64,000 bases of DNA from Bacillus sp. MM2020_1. Its GTDB lineage: Bacteria > Bacillota > Bacilli > Bacillales > Cytobacillaceae. The notes below the pieces were generated by a model. It had not been told where the DNA came from and did no database searches. It saw only the letters and a list, made by a program, of their open reading frames with translations. Position 1 is the stretch's first letter. Every line of letters starts with the position of its first letter. A program made the translations under genes and the position numbers. The stretch is taken from positions 62,001 to 126,000 of the forward strand of contig JAANMP010000007.1 in assembly GCA_011250595.1 (NCBI GenBank), given 5' to 3'. This document shows, piece by piece, positions 46,711-57,066 of this stretch.

Positions 46711-48736
46711 GGTAACCCGGCATACCGTAAGGACTTGTTCCAACCGGCCCCATACCATAAGGATTCATATACGGAGGATGTGCTGTGTTAACAGGTCCTG
46801 TATATGGTGCGCTATAGATTGGCGGCGTAGGCGGTACAAAATTTTGCGGCATGGCTGCTTGCTGCGGCATGGCTGATGGTCCAGGCATTCCTACCGGTTC
46901 AGCTCCACAGCCGCAATCACCCATTGCTCCGCTTCCTACTGGTAAACCCTGCGAAGGATTGGTTGGCTGCATGAATGGACCAGGTCCTGCCATTTCAGGT
47001 GCTCCATAGCCTACAGGTGCCCCCATTGGCCCACTCATCTGTGGATATCCGTATGGCATTTGGCCATATGGTGCTCCCATTCCATATGGATTTACCATAC
47101 CGGGATTTCCGAACGGGTTTCCTGGCATGACTGGAGGTGTAGCAAAGTTAGTGCCTGGTGATGACTCGAATCCTGCAGGGCTTTCCATTGGGTAACCTGT
47201 CGGCATTTGACCATATCCTCCTGGTACTTGCTGGCCATAGCCTTGTGGCATTTGTCCGTATCCTGCTGGTACTTGCTGACCGTAACCTTGTGGCATTTGT
47301 CCGTGGCCTGCTGGTACTTGCTGGCCGTAACCCTGTGGCATTTGTCCGTATCCTGCTGGTACTTGCTGACCATAATCTTGTGGCATTTGTCCAAATCCTG
47401 CCGGCGGTTGCTGACCAAAACCTTGTGGCATTTGACCATATCCCGCTGGCGGTTGCTGACTATGGTCTACTGGCATTTGTCCGTAGCCTGCCGGCGGTTG
47501 CTGACCAAAACCTTGTGGCATTTGACCATATCCCGCTGGTGCTTGCTGACCATAGTCGACTGGCATTTGTCCGTAGCCTGTTGGCGTGTGCTGGCCATAG
47601 TCAACTGGCATTTGTCCAAAGCCTGCCGGCGGTTGCTGGCCGTAACCTTGTGGCATTTGTCCAAAAGCTGCCGGGTCCATGTATGGGGTGCCCATTGGCT
47701 GCTGTGGTGATTGCGCACCCATTACAGCACCCGGATTATAGGCTGGGTTCATAACTGGAAGCTGCGGCATAAAGGATGACGATTCATCATTGAACTGCGG
47801 CGCTGCAAACGATGTGCCTGCAACTGATGGAGCACCACTAGGATATCCGGCAAACCCACTAGGCATAACTGGAGCTTGAGCCATTGGCATCGTCATACCG
47901 CCATCTTGCATTTGCTGGTAAGGCATTGGCATACCACCGCCCTGCATTTGCGGATATGGCATAAATGGGTTCATTTGCATTGGGAAACCTCCTCCAAATG
48001 GCGGACAGAATCCCGGTCCAGGCATAATCGGCGTAACTGGAACACAATAATCTTGCTGCGGTGCCACTTCTACAGGTGCTTCCATTACTGGTGGCGGTGC
48101 TGGAACAAAATTCTCTTTTATCGGAACTTCTTTCATTGGCATTTCTTTGATTGGCATTTCTTTGATCGGCATTTCTTTGATCGGTACTTCTTTGATTGGC
48201 ATTTCTTTGATTGGCATTTCTTTTTTCGGAACTTCTTTTATCTCTGGAAGTACATTGGCTTTAGGGGGCTGCTGTACAGTCATATTTTGCATGTTCATCG
48301 TATAATAATTGTTAATATCTATTTCCGGGACAATTTGTAGAGGCATTTTTGGAGTATAAGGTGCTATAGGTGCTTCTTTAATCGGCACTTCCTTAATCGG
48401 TGCCTCCTTAATAGGTGCTTCCTTTATGGGAGCCGCCTTAATCGGAACTTCTTTAATCGGTGCTTCTTTTACGGGTTTCTCTTTGACCAACGGTTGCTCA
48501 GCAAGCGGCTGTTCTTTCTTAACTCCTAAGTTGATTTTAGTACCGGATTTAGTTCCCATCGGTGCTTCTTTCTTTATCGTTCCACCTGAAGTAGGGACCT
48601 TTATTTTCATACCGGGCATAATCATATCAGGGTTGCTGAGCTGTGAATTCATCTTTTTCAGCTCTTCAAAATTCACGCCGTACTTCTTGGCAATCTTCCA
48701 AAGAGTATCCCCTTTCTGTACGATATGGATCTTCAC
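46694..48736 (-). CDS. safA: Spore coat assembly protein SafA, unusually long and repetitive
   Basis: About 680-aa morphogenetic coat protein. An N-terminal LysM domain (residues about 1-48, [13 protein letters not shown]) binds cortex peptidoglycan. Next come pentapeptide repeats of the form P-I-K-E-x in two blocks, a Pro/Met/Gly-rich stretch, then eleven 15-residue units G-Q-M-P-x-G-Y-G-Q-Q-x-P-A-G-Y, and a Pro/Gly tail with few cysteines (C-G-C-G). B. subtilis SafA is about 387 aa, so this one is much expanded. The start is GTG at 48734-48736 with AGGAGGGG eight bases upstream. Glutamine-rich units could be transglutaminase substrates (inference). Confidence 0.92.
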   Translation of the reverse strand: MKIHIVQKGDTLWKIAKKYGVNFEELKKMNSQLSNPDMIMPGMKIKVPTSGGTIKKEAPMGTKSGTKINLGVKKEQPLAEQPLVKEKPVKEAPIKEVPIKAAPIKEAPIKEAPIKEVPIKEAPIAPYTPKMPLQIVPEIDINNYYTMNMQNMTVQQPPKANVLPEIKEVPKKEMPIKEMPIKEVPIKEMPIKEMPIKEMPMKEVPIKENFVPAPPPVMEAPVEVAPQQDYCVPVTPIMPGPGFCPPFGGGFPMQMNPFMPYPQMQGGGMPMPYQQMQDGGMTMPMAQAPVMPSGFAGYPSGAPSVAGTSFAAPQFNDESSSFMPQLPVMNPAYNPGAVMGAQSPQQPMGTPYMDPAAFGQMPQGYGQQPPAGFGQMPVDYGQHTPTGYGQMPVDYGQQAPAGYGQMPQGFGQQPPAGYGQMPVDHSQQPPAGYGQMPQGFGQQPPAGFGQMPQDYGQQVPAGYGQMPQGYGQQVPAGHGQMPQGYGQQVPAGYGQMPQGYGQQVPGGYGQMPTGYPMESPAGFESSPGTNFATPPVMPGNPFGNPGMVNPYGMGAPYGQMPYGYPQMSGPMGAPVGYGAPEMAGPGPFMQPTNPSQGLPVGSGAMGDCGCGAEPVGMPGPSAMPQQAAMPQNFVPPTPPIYSAPYTGPVNTAHPPYMNPYGMGPVGTSPYGMPGYQDESL
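47160..47664 (-). repeat. 45-bp minisatellite inside safA (eleven units)
   Basis: Eleven in-frame 45-bp units coding G-Q-M-P-(Q/V)-(G/D)-Y-G-Q-Q-x-P-A-G-(Y/F). Neighbouring units are near-identical in DNA, so the copy number is likely to vary by slippage or recombination. Confidence 0.9.
48118..48480 (-). repeat. 15-bp repeats coding P-I-K-E-x in safA
   Basis: Two blocks of in-frame 15-bp units (about 48118-48230 and 48360-48480) coding P-I-K-E-M/V/A, separated by a non-repetitive segment. The alternation of Lys-Glu with Pro-Ile gives an extended charged arm. Confidence 0.85.
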
Positions 48737-48767
48737 TCTGATTTCCCCTCCTATGCATAAGTCCATA

Positions 48768-48776
48768 TAGTCTATG
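48768..48776 (-). promoter_or_regulatory. Possible sigma-E/sigma-K -10 element of safA
   Basis: CATAGACTA on the minus strand, about 31 bases before the GTG. It fits CATAnnnTA and 7/8 of the sigma-E -10 consensus; the -35 region is weak. B. subtilis safA is transcribed by sigma-E. Confidence 0.4.
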
Positions 48777-48855
48777 TGAAAATGGGCAAAGTGCTATCCT
48801 TCTTCACAAAAACTTATGCTTTTTTTCAAAAGAATATGAATCTCCCCTAAAATAT

Positions 48856-48892
48856 AAAAAGATGCAATCAGGAAAATTGCATCTTTTTTAAC
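48856..48892 (-). terminator. Terminator after nadA
   Basis: AAAAAGATGCAAT pairs with ATTGCATCTTTTT around a seven-base loop, just after the nadA stop. Confidence 0.88.
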
Positions 48893-48898
48893 AATTAT

Positions 48899-49996
48899 TT
48901 AAGAATGTATTAACATCCGCTCCAACGCTAATTTCGCATTTTCAGCTATTTCTGGACTTACATTGATAATATTATTTGTCTCCGCTAACGTATCGAGGCT
49001 CCAAACTAAATGTGGCAGGTCAATCCTGTTCATGGTCAAACACGGACACATATGCGGATTTAATGAGATAATCTTTTTATCCGGGTGATTTTGAATTAAG
49101 CGGTTGACCAGATTCATCTCTGTTCCGATTGCCCATTCCGTGCCAGGCTCAGCCTTTTCAATTGCGTTAATAATATAACTCGTTGACCCTGCCATATCCG
49201 CTAATTCCACCACTTCACGGCGGCACTCCGGGTGAACAATAATTCTCATATCCGGATATTGACTGCGTGTATCATGAACATTCTGCACGGTGAAATTTTC
49301 ATGAACGGAACAATGGCCTTTCCAAAGAATGACTTTTATTTTTGAAAAATCACCTTCGTATTCCAGCTCATGATTAATTGGATTCCAAATCGCCATTTCG
49401 TCTAAACCTACACCTAAATTAACGGCAGTATTTCTGCCTAAATGCTGATCAGGTAAAAATAAAATTCGTTCCTTCATTTCAAATGCCCACTTAACCATCT
49501 TTTCTGCATTTGATGAAGTGACCGTTGCCCCGCCATGTGCACCGACAAATGATTTTATCGCTGCGGTTGAATTGACATAGGTTAAAGGGAGAATCGTGTC
49601 TCCGAATATTCCTTGGAGCGTTTCCCATGCTCTTTCAGTTTGCTGTATATCCGCCATATCAGCCATTGAACAGCCGGCACGCATATCAGGTAAGATGACC
49701 TTTTGCTGGTCACTTGTTAAAATATCTGCTGTTTCCGCCATAAAATGAACACCACAGAAGACAATAAATTCTGCTTCTTTATTTTCAGCTGATAATTGTG
49801 CCAGCTGTAAGGAATCACCTGTGGCATCTGCAAACTGAACCACTTCGTCTTTTTGATAGTGATGTCCCGGAATAAACAGGCGTGAACCCAACTTTTTCTT
49901 TACCTCAATCACACGGTTTTCGAGTTCTTCTCTCGTCATTTGTTTATATTTTTCAGGAATCATCCTATTTTTTTGTAAAGAGGCCAAGATATTCAT
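48899..49996 (-). CDS. nadA: Quinolinate synthase NadA
   Basis: 365-aa [4Fe-4S] enzyme that condenses iminoaspartate with dihydroxyacetone phosphate to quinolinate. Cysteines of the cluster region are in V-F-C-G-V-H-F, R-A-G-C-S-M, H-P-E-C-R and M-C-P-C-L. I chose the ATG at 49994-49996 (M-N-I-L), which fits the family start and leaves GGGAG nine bases upstream; the ATG three codons earlier is fused to that site. It follows nadC. NifS, encoded opposite, is needed to supply its cluster in B. subtilis. Confidence 0.96.
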   Translation of the reverse strand: MNILASLQKNRMIPEKYKQMTREELENRVIEVKKKLGSRLFIPGHHYQKDEVVQFADATGDSLQLAQLSAENKEAEFIVFCGVHFMAETADILTSDQQKVILPDMRAGCSMADMADIQQTERAWETLQGIFGDTILPLTYVNSTAAIKSFVGAHGGATVTSSNAEKMVKWAFEMKERILFLPDQHLGRNTAVNLGVGLDEMAIWNPINHELEYEGDFSKIKVILWKGHCSVHENFTVQNVHDTRSQYPDMRIIVHPECRREVVELADMAGSTSYIINAIEKAEPGTEWAIGTEMNLVNRLIQNHPDKKIISLNPHMCPCLTMNRIDLPHLVWSLDTLAETNNIINVSPEIAENAKLALERMLIHS

Positions 49997-49997
49997 T

Positions 49998-50846
49998 TTA
50001 CGCATCTCCCTTTTCCCAAAGTACTTTTACACTGATATCGAGGGCTTTATATGAATGTGTTAAGTACCCTAGCGAGATGTAATCTACACCTGTATCGCGA
50101 AAATCAGCTATATTGGCTAATTGAATTCCGCCTGAGGCCTCCGTAATGATGTGAGCTGGAACTAATTGAATCAATTCCTTAATTTCATCTGGGGTACGAT
50201 TATCAAACATGATAATATCCACTCCTGCATTAACAGCTTCAATCACCTGTGCTTCCGTCTCCACCTCCACTTCTACTTTCACCATATGGCCGGCATTTTT
50301 GTGAATGGCGTCTACGGCCTTGGTAATCGAACCGGCAAAGGAAATGTGGTTATCTTTAATCATGACTCCATCATATAATCCAAACCGGTGATTATAACCG
50401 CCGCCGCAGCGAACAGCATATTTTTCAAGCATTCGGAGTCCGGGCGTTGTTTTCCGTGTATCACAAATTTTCGTATGACCACTATCAAGGGTGGTAACTG
50501 TTTTTCGTGTCAGCGTGGCAATCCCGCTCATCCGTTGAACAAGATTGAGGATAACTCGTTCTCCTTTTAATAAATCGGCTATTTTCCCAGAGACACGGGC
50601 AAGCGTATCACCGTATTTAATTTCTTCGCCATCCTTCACAAACACTCGAATGGCTAGGTCGTTATTTAAGAGCTGAAACCCAGTTTTGATAATTTCCTCG
50701 CCACAAAAAACACCTTCATCTTTTGCAAGAAAAACAATTTCCCCATTTGTATCGTCTGCAAAGATTAAATCGGTGGTTATATCCTGTTCCCCAATATCTT
50801 CAATAAAAAATTTCTCAAGTTGTGAGCGCAGTTTCAATATGTTCAT
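49998..50846 (-). CDS. nadC: Nicotinate-nucleotide pyrophosphorylase (carboxylating) NadC
   Basis: 282-aa enzyme that makes nicotinate mononucleotide from quinolinate and PRPP. Conserved segments: D-I-T-T-D near residue 23, the R-K-T-T-P-G-L-R substrate loop, K-D-N-H and the late E-A-S-G-G-I phosphate-binding loop. It overlaps the end of nadB by about 32 bases. Middle gene of the nadB-nadC-nadA operon. Confidence 0.97.
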   Translation of the reverse strand: MNILKLRSQLEKFFIEDIGEQDITTDLIFADDTNGEIVFLAKDEGVFCGEEIIKTGFQLLNNDLAIRVFVKDGEEIKYGDTLARVSGKIADLLKGERVILNLVQRMSGIATLTRKTVTTLDSGHTKICDTRKTTPGLRMLEKYAVRCGGGYNHRFGLYDGVMIKDNHISFAGSITKAVDAIHKNAGHMVKVEVEVETEAQVIEAVNAGVDIIMFDNRTPDEIKELIQLVPAHIITEASGGIQLANIADFRDTGVDYISLGYLTHSYKALDISVKVLWEKGDA

Positions 50847-52398
50847 CGGACTTCTCCATTCCCTGTTTATAGTTATGAATGATTGACTTCCTTAACCAAC
50901 GGTTATCTTCCTCTTTTGAAAAATCACTTCTGAAGTGACCGCCCCGGCTCTCTGTTCGAATTAATGCAGATTCTGTGATTAGACTAGCAGTGATTAGCAT
51001 AAATACCTTGGTCATGTCTAGAGTAGAACATGTATCTAAATGAATCTTTTTTGCCTGATATTGCTCTAACCAAGCTTGCTGCTTTTTCAAATTCACCTTA
51101 TTGCGAACAATTCCAACCCGTTCCATCATTAACGCTTTAATTTTTTCAATAGCTGGTAAATTAAATTTCTCTTCCTTTTGCAGTGGATAATAATAATCTT
51201 GAGCTAAAACCAGTGGTTCTTTACTTGCCTCATTGATCCATTGCGACAATTTCTCCCCTTGAAATAATCCTTCTAATAAGGAATTACTAGCTAAACGATT
51301 CGCACCGTGCAAGCCCGTGCAGGCGGCTTCTCCGATGGCATAAAGTCCATCAAGCGACGAACGCCCAAGTAAATCCGTTTTAATTCCTCCCATTAAAAAA
51401 TGACTTCCGGGTGCAACTGGAATCTTCCCATCGGAGATTTGGATTCCGTTGTCTTCACAAATAGAAGTAATCGTAGGAAATCGTTTTCTAAACTCTTTGA
51501 TAGTGCTTATATCTAAATAAACCTGTTTGCCTTTTTTCAGAAATTCATAGATTCTTTGCGAAACCACATGTCTAGGGCCAAGGTCTTTTAAGGGGTGAAC
51601 ACCCTCCATGATTTGAGTCCCGTCTTCCGTAACCAGTGTTGCCCCTTCACCTCTTACAGCTTCCGAAATTAACCCCTTCGTTTCACCGTTTATATATAAC
51701 AGCGTCGGATGAAATTGGATAAACTCCATATCAACGACATCAGCACCGGCAAAATAAGCCATTGCAATCCCATCGCCGCTAACCGTTGGAGCATTTGAAG
51801 TGTAAGTATATAATTGGCCACACCCGCCAGTAGCGATAATGACATGTTTGCCGTAAAATCTTTGAATAGCACCAGTTGATGTTTTAGCTTTAACTCCGAT
51901 ACAACGCTTCTGGTCGTTATTTAGGAGTAATTCATAGACAAAGACATCCTCTTCGAACGTGATATTTTTCTTTTGCTTGAGCTGACTGATCAGAAACTCC
52001 ATGACGTTTTTGCCAGTGGCATCGCCGCCGCCATGAACAATTCTCTTTTCACTGTGAGCCCCCTCCATACCAAGGTACAATTCCCCTGCTTGATCTTTAT
52101 CGAAGATATCACCTTGTTGAGCGATCCTTTTAATAAGATTAGGCGCAGCATGGATAATTTGCTGAACTGCATCTGGATTGTTGTGAAATCTGCCTGCTTC
52201 TAGTGTATCGACAATATGTTTAGAAGGATGGTCATTTGCACCCAACGCGGCTGCAATCCCACCTTGGGCAAGATACGAATTGGCCGTTCTTAATTTTTCC
52301 TTTGTGAGAATCCTCACATTCACATCATCAGTTAATTGAGTAGCCAGCTGTAAGGCTGCGATCCCACTGCCAATAATTAATACATCATCATTTGTCAT
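50815..52398 (-). CDS. nadB: L-aspartate oxidase NadB
   Basis: About 527-aa flavoprotein that oxidises aspartate to iminoaspartate. FAD dinucleotide motif G-S-G-I-A-A-L at residues 9-15, then A-Q-G-G-I-A, the H-G-G-G-D-A-T-G-K segment, and the succinate-dehydrogenase-type C-terminal helical domain. The start at 52396-52398 gives M-T-N-D-D-V-L-I-I-G-S-G with GGAGGG seven bases upstream. First gene of the nad operon, divergent from nifS with a possible NiaR operator between. Confidence 0.96.
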   Translation of the reverse strand: MTNDDVLIIGSGIAALQLATQLTDDVNVRILTKEKLRTANSYLAQGGIAAALGANDHPSKHIVDTLEAGRFHNNPDAVQQIIHAAPNLIKRIAQQGDIFDKDQAGELYLGMEGAHSEKRIVHGGGDATGKNVMEFLISQLKQKKNITFEEDVFVYELLLNNDQKRCIGVKAKTSTGAIQRFYGKHVIIATGGCGQLYTYTSNAPTVSGDGIAMAYFAGADVVDMEFIQFHPTLLYINGETKGLISEAVRGEGATLVTEDGTQIMEGVHPLKDLGPRHVVSQRIYEFLKKGKQVYLDISTIKEFRKRFPTITSICEDNGIQISDGKIPVAPGSHFLMGGIKTDLLGRSSLDGLYAIGEAACTGLHGANRLASNSLLEGLFQGEKLSQWINEASKEPLVLAQDYYYPLQKEEKFNLPAIEKIKALMMERVGIVRNKVNLKKQQAWLEQYQAKKIHLDTCSTLDMTKVFMLITASLITESALIRTESRGGHFRSDFSKEEDNRWLRKSIIHNYKQGMEKSDEHIETALTT

Positions 52399-52423
52399 CA
52401 AATGACCCTCCTGACATAACAGG

Positions 52424-52433
52424 TGTCTTGACA
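52424..52433. promoter_or_regulatory. Possible NiaR operator / nifS -35 region
   Basis: The inverted repeat TGTC-TT-GACA lies between nadB and nifS. Its right half is also the -35 TTGACA of a nifS promoter (TAAACT at 52452-52457, 18-base spacer). NiaR, encoded downstream of nifS, is known in B. subtilis to repress both nadBCA and nifS; the match to its site is inferred from position and symmetry. Confidence 0.45.
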
Positions 52434-52500
52434 TATATATTTGCATAGATTTAAACTAAAAACAAGTATTTTTATAGAAAAGTAGTATTGGAGGTGCGGG

Positions 52501-53649
52501 ATGAAATATTTTGATTATGCAGCGACTACTCCATTAGACCCTGAAGGAGCGGAAGTGTATGTGAAAGTTGCAACTGAATACTTTGGCAATGCCAGCAGCC
52601 TCCATGATATTGGCGGTCAATCAGCAGCCTTACTTGAAACCTGCCGGGAAGAATTAGCGAATCTAGTTGGAGTCGATAAGAATGGTCTTTTTTTTACAAG
52701 CGGTGGGTCTGAAGGGAATTTCTTAGCGATTGAGGCACTTTTGTCCTCTCCTAAAAAGGCAGGGAATCATATTATTGCTGGAATGGCGGAGCATTCCTCC
52801 GTCCACAGTGTCCTTAACAGGCTAAAGAAAGCTGGATATGAAATCACACAGCTTCCTTTCGATTCAAATGGTTTGATCAATCTTGAACAGCTCGAAAGGT
52901 CGATGAAATCAGAAACGATATTAATGATACTGCAGCATGTTAATTCTGAGATTGGTACGATTCAGCCAATCAGTGAAATCGCAAAAATTTGTAAGGACAA
53001 CAATATTCATCTACACAGTGATTTTGTGCAGTCTTTTGGAAAAATAGATTTAAAACCGATTGCTCCCTTGGTTAGTAGTTTTTCTTTTTCCGGTCATAAA
53101 ATCTATGGACCAAAAGGAATTGGGGGCGTCTATGTCAATCCTCAACTTAAATGGCAGCCGTTTTTTCCAGGAAGTTCTCATGAAAAAGGATTCCGTCCTG
53201 GCACAGTAAATGTACCTGCAATTGCTGCCATGACGGTAGCTGCCCAGAAAATAACCGGAAGAATCCAAGCGGAAAATAGTAAGGATCAATTATTGCGGAA
53301 AACCTTTATTGATACACTTGAGCCCATAAAAGAACAAGTGAAGATTTATCAAGGTGACGATGGTTTGCAGCTCGCTAGTATTATCGGGCTTGGGATTTCT
53401 GGAATCGAAGGTCAATGGATGATGCTGGAATGCAATCGATTAGGGTTTGCGATTTCAACCGGAAGTGCCTGTCAGCTGGGGATGCAGTCGCCTGCCAAAG
53501 TCACGCAGGCCCTAGGATTAACGACTGAAGAAGCGAAAGAGTTTATCCGGATTTCCTTTGGCCATTCCACTAGCCTGGAAGATGTGATTCTTCTTGGGGA
53601 AAGTATGGTTAAAATCGTGAATGCATTCAAGGGCGTTTCCGTTATATAA
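52501..53649 (+). CDS. nifS: Cysteine desulfurase NifS (for NadA cluster)
   Basis: 382-aa PLP enzyme, paralogue of the desulfurase at 15 kb. It starts M-K-Y-F-D-Y-A-A-T-T-P; the PLP lysine is in F-S-G-H-K-I-Y-G-P-K-G and the active cysteine in S-T-G-S-A-C-Q-L-G. Divergence from nadB and cotranscription with niaR mark it as the B. subtilis NifS that builds the Fe-S cluster of quinolinate synthase. AGGTG precedes the ATG. Confidence 0.94.
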   Translation: MKYFDYAATTPLDPEGAEVYVKVATEYFGNASSLHDIGGQSAALLETCREELANLVGVDKNGLFFTSGGSEGNFLAIEALLSSPKKAGNHIIAGMAEHSSVHSVLNRLKKAGYEITQLPFDSNGLINLEQLERSMKSETILMILQHVNSEIGTIQPISEIAKICKDNNIHLHSDFVQSFGKIDLKPIAPLVSSFSFSGHKIYGPKGIGGVYVNPQLKWQPFFPGSSHEKGFRPGTVNVPAIAAMTVAAQKITGRIQAENSKDQLLRKTFIDTLEPIKEQVKIYQGDDGLQLASIIGLGISGIEGQWMMLECNRLGFAISTGSACQLGMQSPAKVTQALGLTTEEAKEFIRISFGHSTSLEDVILLGESMVKIVNAFKGVSVI

Positions 53650-53703
53650 AAAATTTAAACTATGCTAAAATAGGTAAACAGCATTAGATATAGGAGGAGT
53701 ATT

Positions 53704-54240
53704 ATGGTAGAGCAAAAAAAAATATTGGGAGAGGAAAGGAGGTCATTAATTTTACAACAGTTAAAAGATAGCCCTGCCCCGCTGACAGGAAGTGAACTTG
53801 CCAATCGAACCAATGTAAGCAGACAGGTGATTGTTGGAGATATTACTCTTCTAAAGGCAAAAAATGAACCGATTATTGCAACCAGCCAAGGTTATATTTA
53901 TTTAAAGCAAAACTCCGGCACTTCCTTTGAACGAACGATTGCATGCAAACATTTGCCGGAAGATACAGAAAAAGAGCTTAATTTATTAGTGGACCATGGT
54001 GTGCTAGTGAAAGATGTAAAGATTGAACATAGAGTCTACGGAGATTTGACTGCATCGATTATGGTTTCCAATCGCCAAGAGGTTAAACAATTCATAAAAA
54101 ACATACAAAAGACGGGAGCCTCCCTATTATCTGAGTTAACAGAGGGAATCCACCTTCATACTATTTCAGCAGCTAGCACCCAAATCTTGGATAAAGCCGA
54201 AGCTGCCCTTAAGGCTGAAGGATTTATGATTGAATCCTAA
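53704..54240 (+). CDS. niaR: NAD biosynthesis repressor NiaR (YrxA)
   Basis: 178-aa nicotinate-responsive repressor. N-terminal HTH_11 winged helix (T-G-S-E-L-A-N-R-T-N-V-S-R-Q-V-I-V-G-D-I, residues about 27-46) and a C-terminal 3H ligand-binding domain containing conserved histidines in D-H-G-V-L and E-G-I-H-L-H-T. TAGGAGGAG precedes the ATG. In B. subtilis YrxA/NiaR represses nadBCA and nifS when nicotinate is available. Confidence 0.93.
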   Translation: MVEQKKILGEERRSLILQQLKDSPAPLTGSELANRTNVSRQVIVGDITLLKAKNEPIIATSQGYIYLKQNSGTSFERTIACKHLPEDTEKELNLLVDHGVLVKDVKIEHRVYGDLTASIMVSNRQEVKQFIKNIQKTGASLLSELTEGIHLHTISAASTQILDKAEAALKAEGFMIES

Positions 54241-54277
54241 AAAACTCCGCGGCGATAATTTGCGGTGGAACTAGACA

Positions 54278-54308
54278 ACAAAGGACCCGTTAGTCTCGGG
54301 TCCTTTTG
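54278..54308. terminator. Bidirectional terminator between niaR and pheA
   Basis: AAAGGACCCG pairs with CGGGTCCTTT around a seven-base loop, with A and T flanks for both convergent genes. Confidence 0.87.
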
Positions 54309-55166
54309 TTAATCCAATTCCACTTTCTTCGCAGGATAGCTTCCAAGTAATTTGACACCACAGCCTAATGCCTCTAGCTCAGCGATTGCTCCAGGTATTA
54401 AAACCTCATCCAACTTCATTTCGATATCTATAATGAAGAAATAATTGCCAATTCCCGTTTTCATTGGCCTTGACTCAATTTTTGAAAGATTTAATTTTCT
54501 CCAGGCAAACGCAGATAACACCTGATGAAGTGCTCCCGCTTGATCATCCTCAGGCAATGTCACCATGAGCGTCGTTTTGTAATGGGATGAACCGCTCAAG
54601 GTTTGGAAATCAAAATTCTCTTCGGTTAGCACCACAAACCGCGTGTGATTATAGTCAAAATCATGGATGTTTCTTTGCACAATCGACAGGCCATATTCTT
54701 TCGCGGCCAATTCATTGGCAATCGCGGCAGACATTAATTCAGGCTGTTCCATGACCATCTGTGCAGCGGCCGCCGTTGAAGACACACTATCTACCGGCAC
54801 ACCCTTTAATTGATTATGTAAAAATTTATGACACTGAGCAATCGCATGGGAGTGGCTGTACACCTTACTTACTTCCCGCCAATTTTCCTTATTATCAGGA
54901 TGCACCATCAAATGCTGTTTAATTGGTAAGGTAATTTCACCAATAATCGGAATCTGGATAACTTGTGTTAAATAATCAAGTGTTATATTAACGGAGCCTT
55001 CTAGCGCATTTTCAATGGGAACAACTGCAAGGTCCACTTCCTTCTCAACGATGGCATCCATACTTGCAGGAATCGTCTGATAGGGCTTAAGTTCAAATCC
55101 TTGAAAAACTTTCTTCACCGCTAACTCTGTAAATGTACCTTTTGGTCCTAAGTATCCAACCTTCAC
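54309..55166 (-). CDS. pheA: Prephenate dehydratase
   Basis: 285-aa enzyme converting prephenate to phenylpyruvate for phenylalanine synthesis. N-terminal periplasmic-binding-like catalytic lobes (G-Y-L-G-P-K-G-T-F, P-I-E-N-A-L-E-G-S-V, and the T-R-F dehydratase motif N-H-T-R-F-V-V-L), then a regulatory ACT domain with the E-S-R-P-M-K motif that binds phenylalanine. GTG start. Follows pheB. Prephenate is also the precursor used by TrhP1/2 for tRNA hydroxylation. Confidence 0.96.
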   Translation of the reverse strand: MKVGYLGPKGTFTELAVKKVFQGFELKPYQTIPASMDAIVEKEVDLAVVPIENALEGSVNITLDYLTQVIQIPIIGEITLPIKQHLMVHPDNKENWREVSKVYSHSHAIAQCHKFLHNQLKGVPVDSVSSTAAAAQMVMEQPELMSAAIANELAAKEYGLSIVQRNIHDFDYNHTRFVVLTEENFDFQTLSGSSHYKTTLMVTLPEDDQAGALHQVLSAFAWRKLNLSKIESRPMKTGIGNYFFIIDIEMKLDEVLIPGAIAELEALGCGVKLLGSYPAKKVELD

Positions 55167-55222
55167 TGTTTCCCCACTCCTTATTGTTTTAAAAAGAAAG
55201 CTGAGAGCCGGCCGTAGTTTAA

Positions 55223-55672
55223 CTACGCACCTGTTCCCAGCACTTCTATCTTCTCTACAAATTCGAGCTTTCTCAGTTCTTTAAGTAACTCATCTATTTC
55301 CATCGTAATGTTCGAAGTGTTTAATGAGAGTGTCACATTTGCCCTGCTTTGCAACGGTATCGTTTGATGAAGAGTCACAATATTGCAGCCTGAGTTTGCA
55401 ACAACACTGAGCAATTTTGACAGCGTGCCTGAGCGATCTTCCAAATGAAAGAAAAGTGAGATAATCTTTTCCTTTTTAATAGTTGAGAAAGGAAAAACAG
55501 TATCTCTGTATTTATAAAAGGCACTTCTGCTTAAATCTGCTTGTTGAACGGCATCTGCAATGGATTCCACCTTACCTCGCTCAAGCATTTCCTTAACATC
55601 CAGCGTTTTTTTCATCGCTTCCGGCAACACATCTTCACGCACTAAATAAAATTTCTTATCCGTGTTTTCCAT
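55223..55672 (-). CDS. pheB: ACT domain protein PheB (ThrR-like regulator)
   Basis: 149-aa protein with a short N-terminal helix-turn-helix-like part ([11 protein letters not shown]) and a C-terminal ACT domain ([12 protein letters not shown]). Called PheB or chorismate mutase-like; in B. subtilis it is described as a repressor of threonine biosynthesis genes (ThrR). I chose the ATG three codons in (55670-55672); a GTG earlier is part of the same frame. Between obg and pheA. Confidence 0.88.
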   Translation of the reverse strand: MENTDKKFYLVREDVLPEAMKKTLDVKEMLERGKVESIADAVQQADLSRSAFYKYRDTVFPFSTIKKEKIISLFFHLEDRSGTLSKLLSVVANSGCNIVTLHQTIPLQSRANVTLSLNTSNITMEIDELLKELRKLEFVEKIEVLGTGA

Positions 55673-55712
55673 TTTTATCACTCTACCTTGATCTCTTCAG
55701 GGTCTTTTCTTC

Positions 55713-57005
55713 TTACTCAATAAACTCAAATTCAAACTCCATTAGCTTCACAATGTCCCCGTCTTTTGCTCCTCTTTCCCTTAATGCTTCATCGACACCA
55801 AGACCACGAAGCTGGCGTGCAAAACGGCGAACGGATTCTTCTCTTGAAAAGTCTGTCATCTTAAAGAGTTTATCTGTTTTTTCACCGGAGACGACAAAGG
55901 TACCATCCGATTCTCTCGTAATTCTAAAGGCTTCAGGCTCTGCTTCGTGCTTATAAAGAACACGATGAACACCTGTTGTTTCCTCTTCTTCGTGCTCAAG
56001 TGGAAATTCTGGTGTTTCCTCAATTTTATCAGCTACAGCATACAATAGCTCACGCAGCCCTTTTCTTGTTACCGCTGAAATCGGGAAGATAGGATAGTCT
56101 TCTTCAAGCTGCTCCTTAAACTTCTTTAAGTTTTCCTCTGCTTCAGGCATATCCATCTTATTCGCTACAATCACTTGTGGGCGCTCTGTTAAGCGTAGGT
56201 TATACTCTTTTAATTCCCGGTTAATCGTCAGATAGTCCTGATATGGGTCCCTGCCTTCCATCGCAGCCATATCAATGACATGGACAATAACCCTTGTCCG
56301 TTCAATATGACGTAAGAATTGATGGCCGAGGCCAACGCCTTCACTTGCCCCTTCTATCAGCCCTGGAAGGTCTGCCATGACAAAGCTTCTGCCATCTTCT
56401 GTTTCGACCATGCCAAGATTAGGAACAATCGTTGTAAAATGGTACTCAGCGATTTTTGGTCTTGCTGCTGAAACAACGGATAAGAGTGTTGATTTTCCAA
56501 CGCTTGGAAATCCAACGAGACCGACATCAGCAAGCAGCTTCAATTCAAGAATGACTTCACGTTCTTGTCCCGGTTCACCATTTTCAGAAAGCTCCGGTGC
56601 TGGATTTGCCGGGGTTGCAAAGCGGGAATTTCCTCGTCCGCCACGACCGCCTCTAGCAATAATAGCCTGCTGCCCATTCTCAACTAAATCCGCAAGAACT
56701 TCCTTCGTTTTTTCATCAATGACGACTGTTCCAGGTGGTACCTTAACAATCATATCCTTTGCACCGGCACCGTGCTGGTTTTTGGACATGCCATGCTCGC
56801 CGCGTGGTGCTTTAAAATGACGCTGATAACGGAAATCCATTAATGTGCGCAAGCCTTCATTTACTTCAAAAACCACATTGGCACCTTTACCGCCATCTCC
56901 GCCCGCCGGGCCGCCTTTTGGTATATATTTTTCCTTACGAAATGCGACCATACCATTTCCGCCATCTCCAGCTTTTACATAAATCTTCGTTTGATCAACA
57001 AACAT
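55713..57005 (-). CDS. obg: GTPase Obg/CgtA
   Basis: 430-aa ribosome-assembly and stress GTPase. N-terminal glycine-rich Obg fold (residues 1-158), G domain with Walker [19 protein letters not shown] and N-K-M-D, and the C-terminal OCT domain with the acidic end. Follows spo0B as in B. subtilis, where Obg is essential and required for the general stress response and sporulation. Confidence 0.98.
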   Translation of the reverse strand: MFVDQTKIYVKAGDGGNGMVAFRKEKYIPKGGPAGGDGGKGANVVFEVNEGLRTLMDFRYQRHFKAPRGEHGMSKNQHGAGAKDMIVKVPPGTVVIDEKTKEVLADLVENGQQAIIARGGRGGRGNSRFATPANPAPELSENGEPGQEREVILELKLLADVGLVGFPSVGKSTLLSVVSAARPKIAEYHFTTIVPNLGMVETEDGRSFVMADLPGLIEGASEGVGLGHQFLRHIERTRVIVHVIDMAAMEGRDPYQDYLTINRELKEYNLRLTERPQVIVANKMDMPEAEENLKKFKEQLEEDYPIFPISAVTRKGLRELLYAVADKIEETPEFPLEHEEEETTGVHRVLYKHEAEPEAFRITRESDGTFVVSGEKTDKLFKMTDFSREESVRRFARQLRGLGVDEALRERGAKDGDIVKLMEFEFEFIE

Positions 57006-57066
57006 CTTATTCCTCCAGTCTGCAATTCGAATGAACTTTTGTCACGAAAAGTAGCTCAGATTTCGC

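Noticed and set aside
47158..47754. Long plus-strand frames of 167-198 aa opposite safA
   Set aside because: They arise from the 45-bp in-frame repeat of safA, which keeps other frames open; no start signals or domains.
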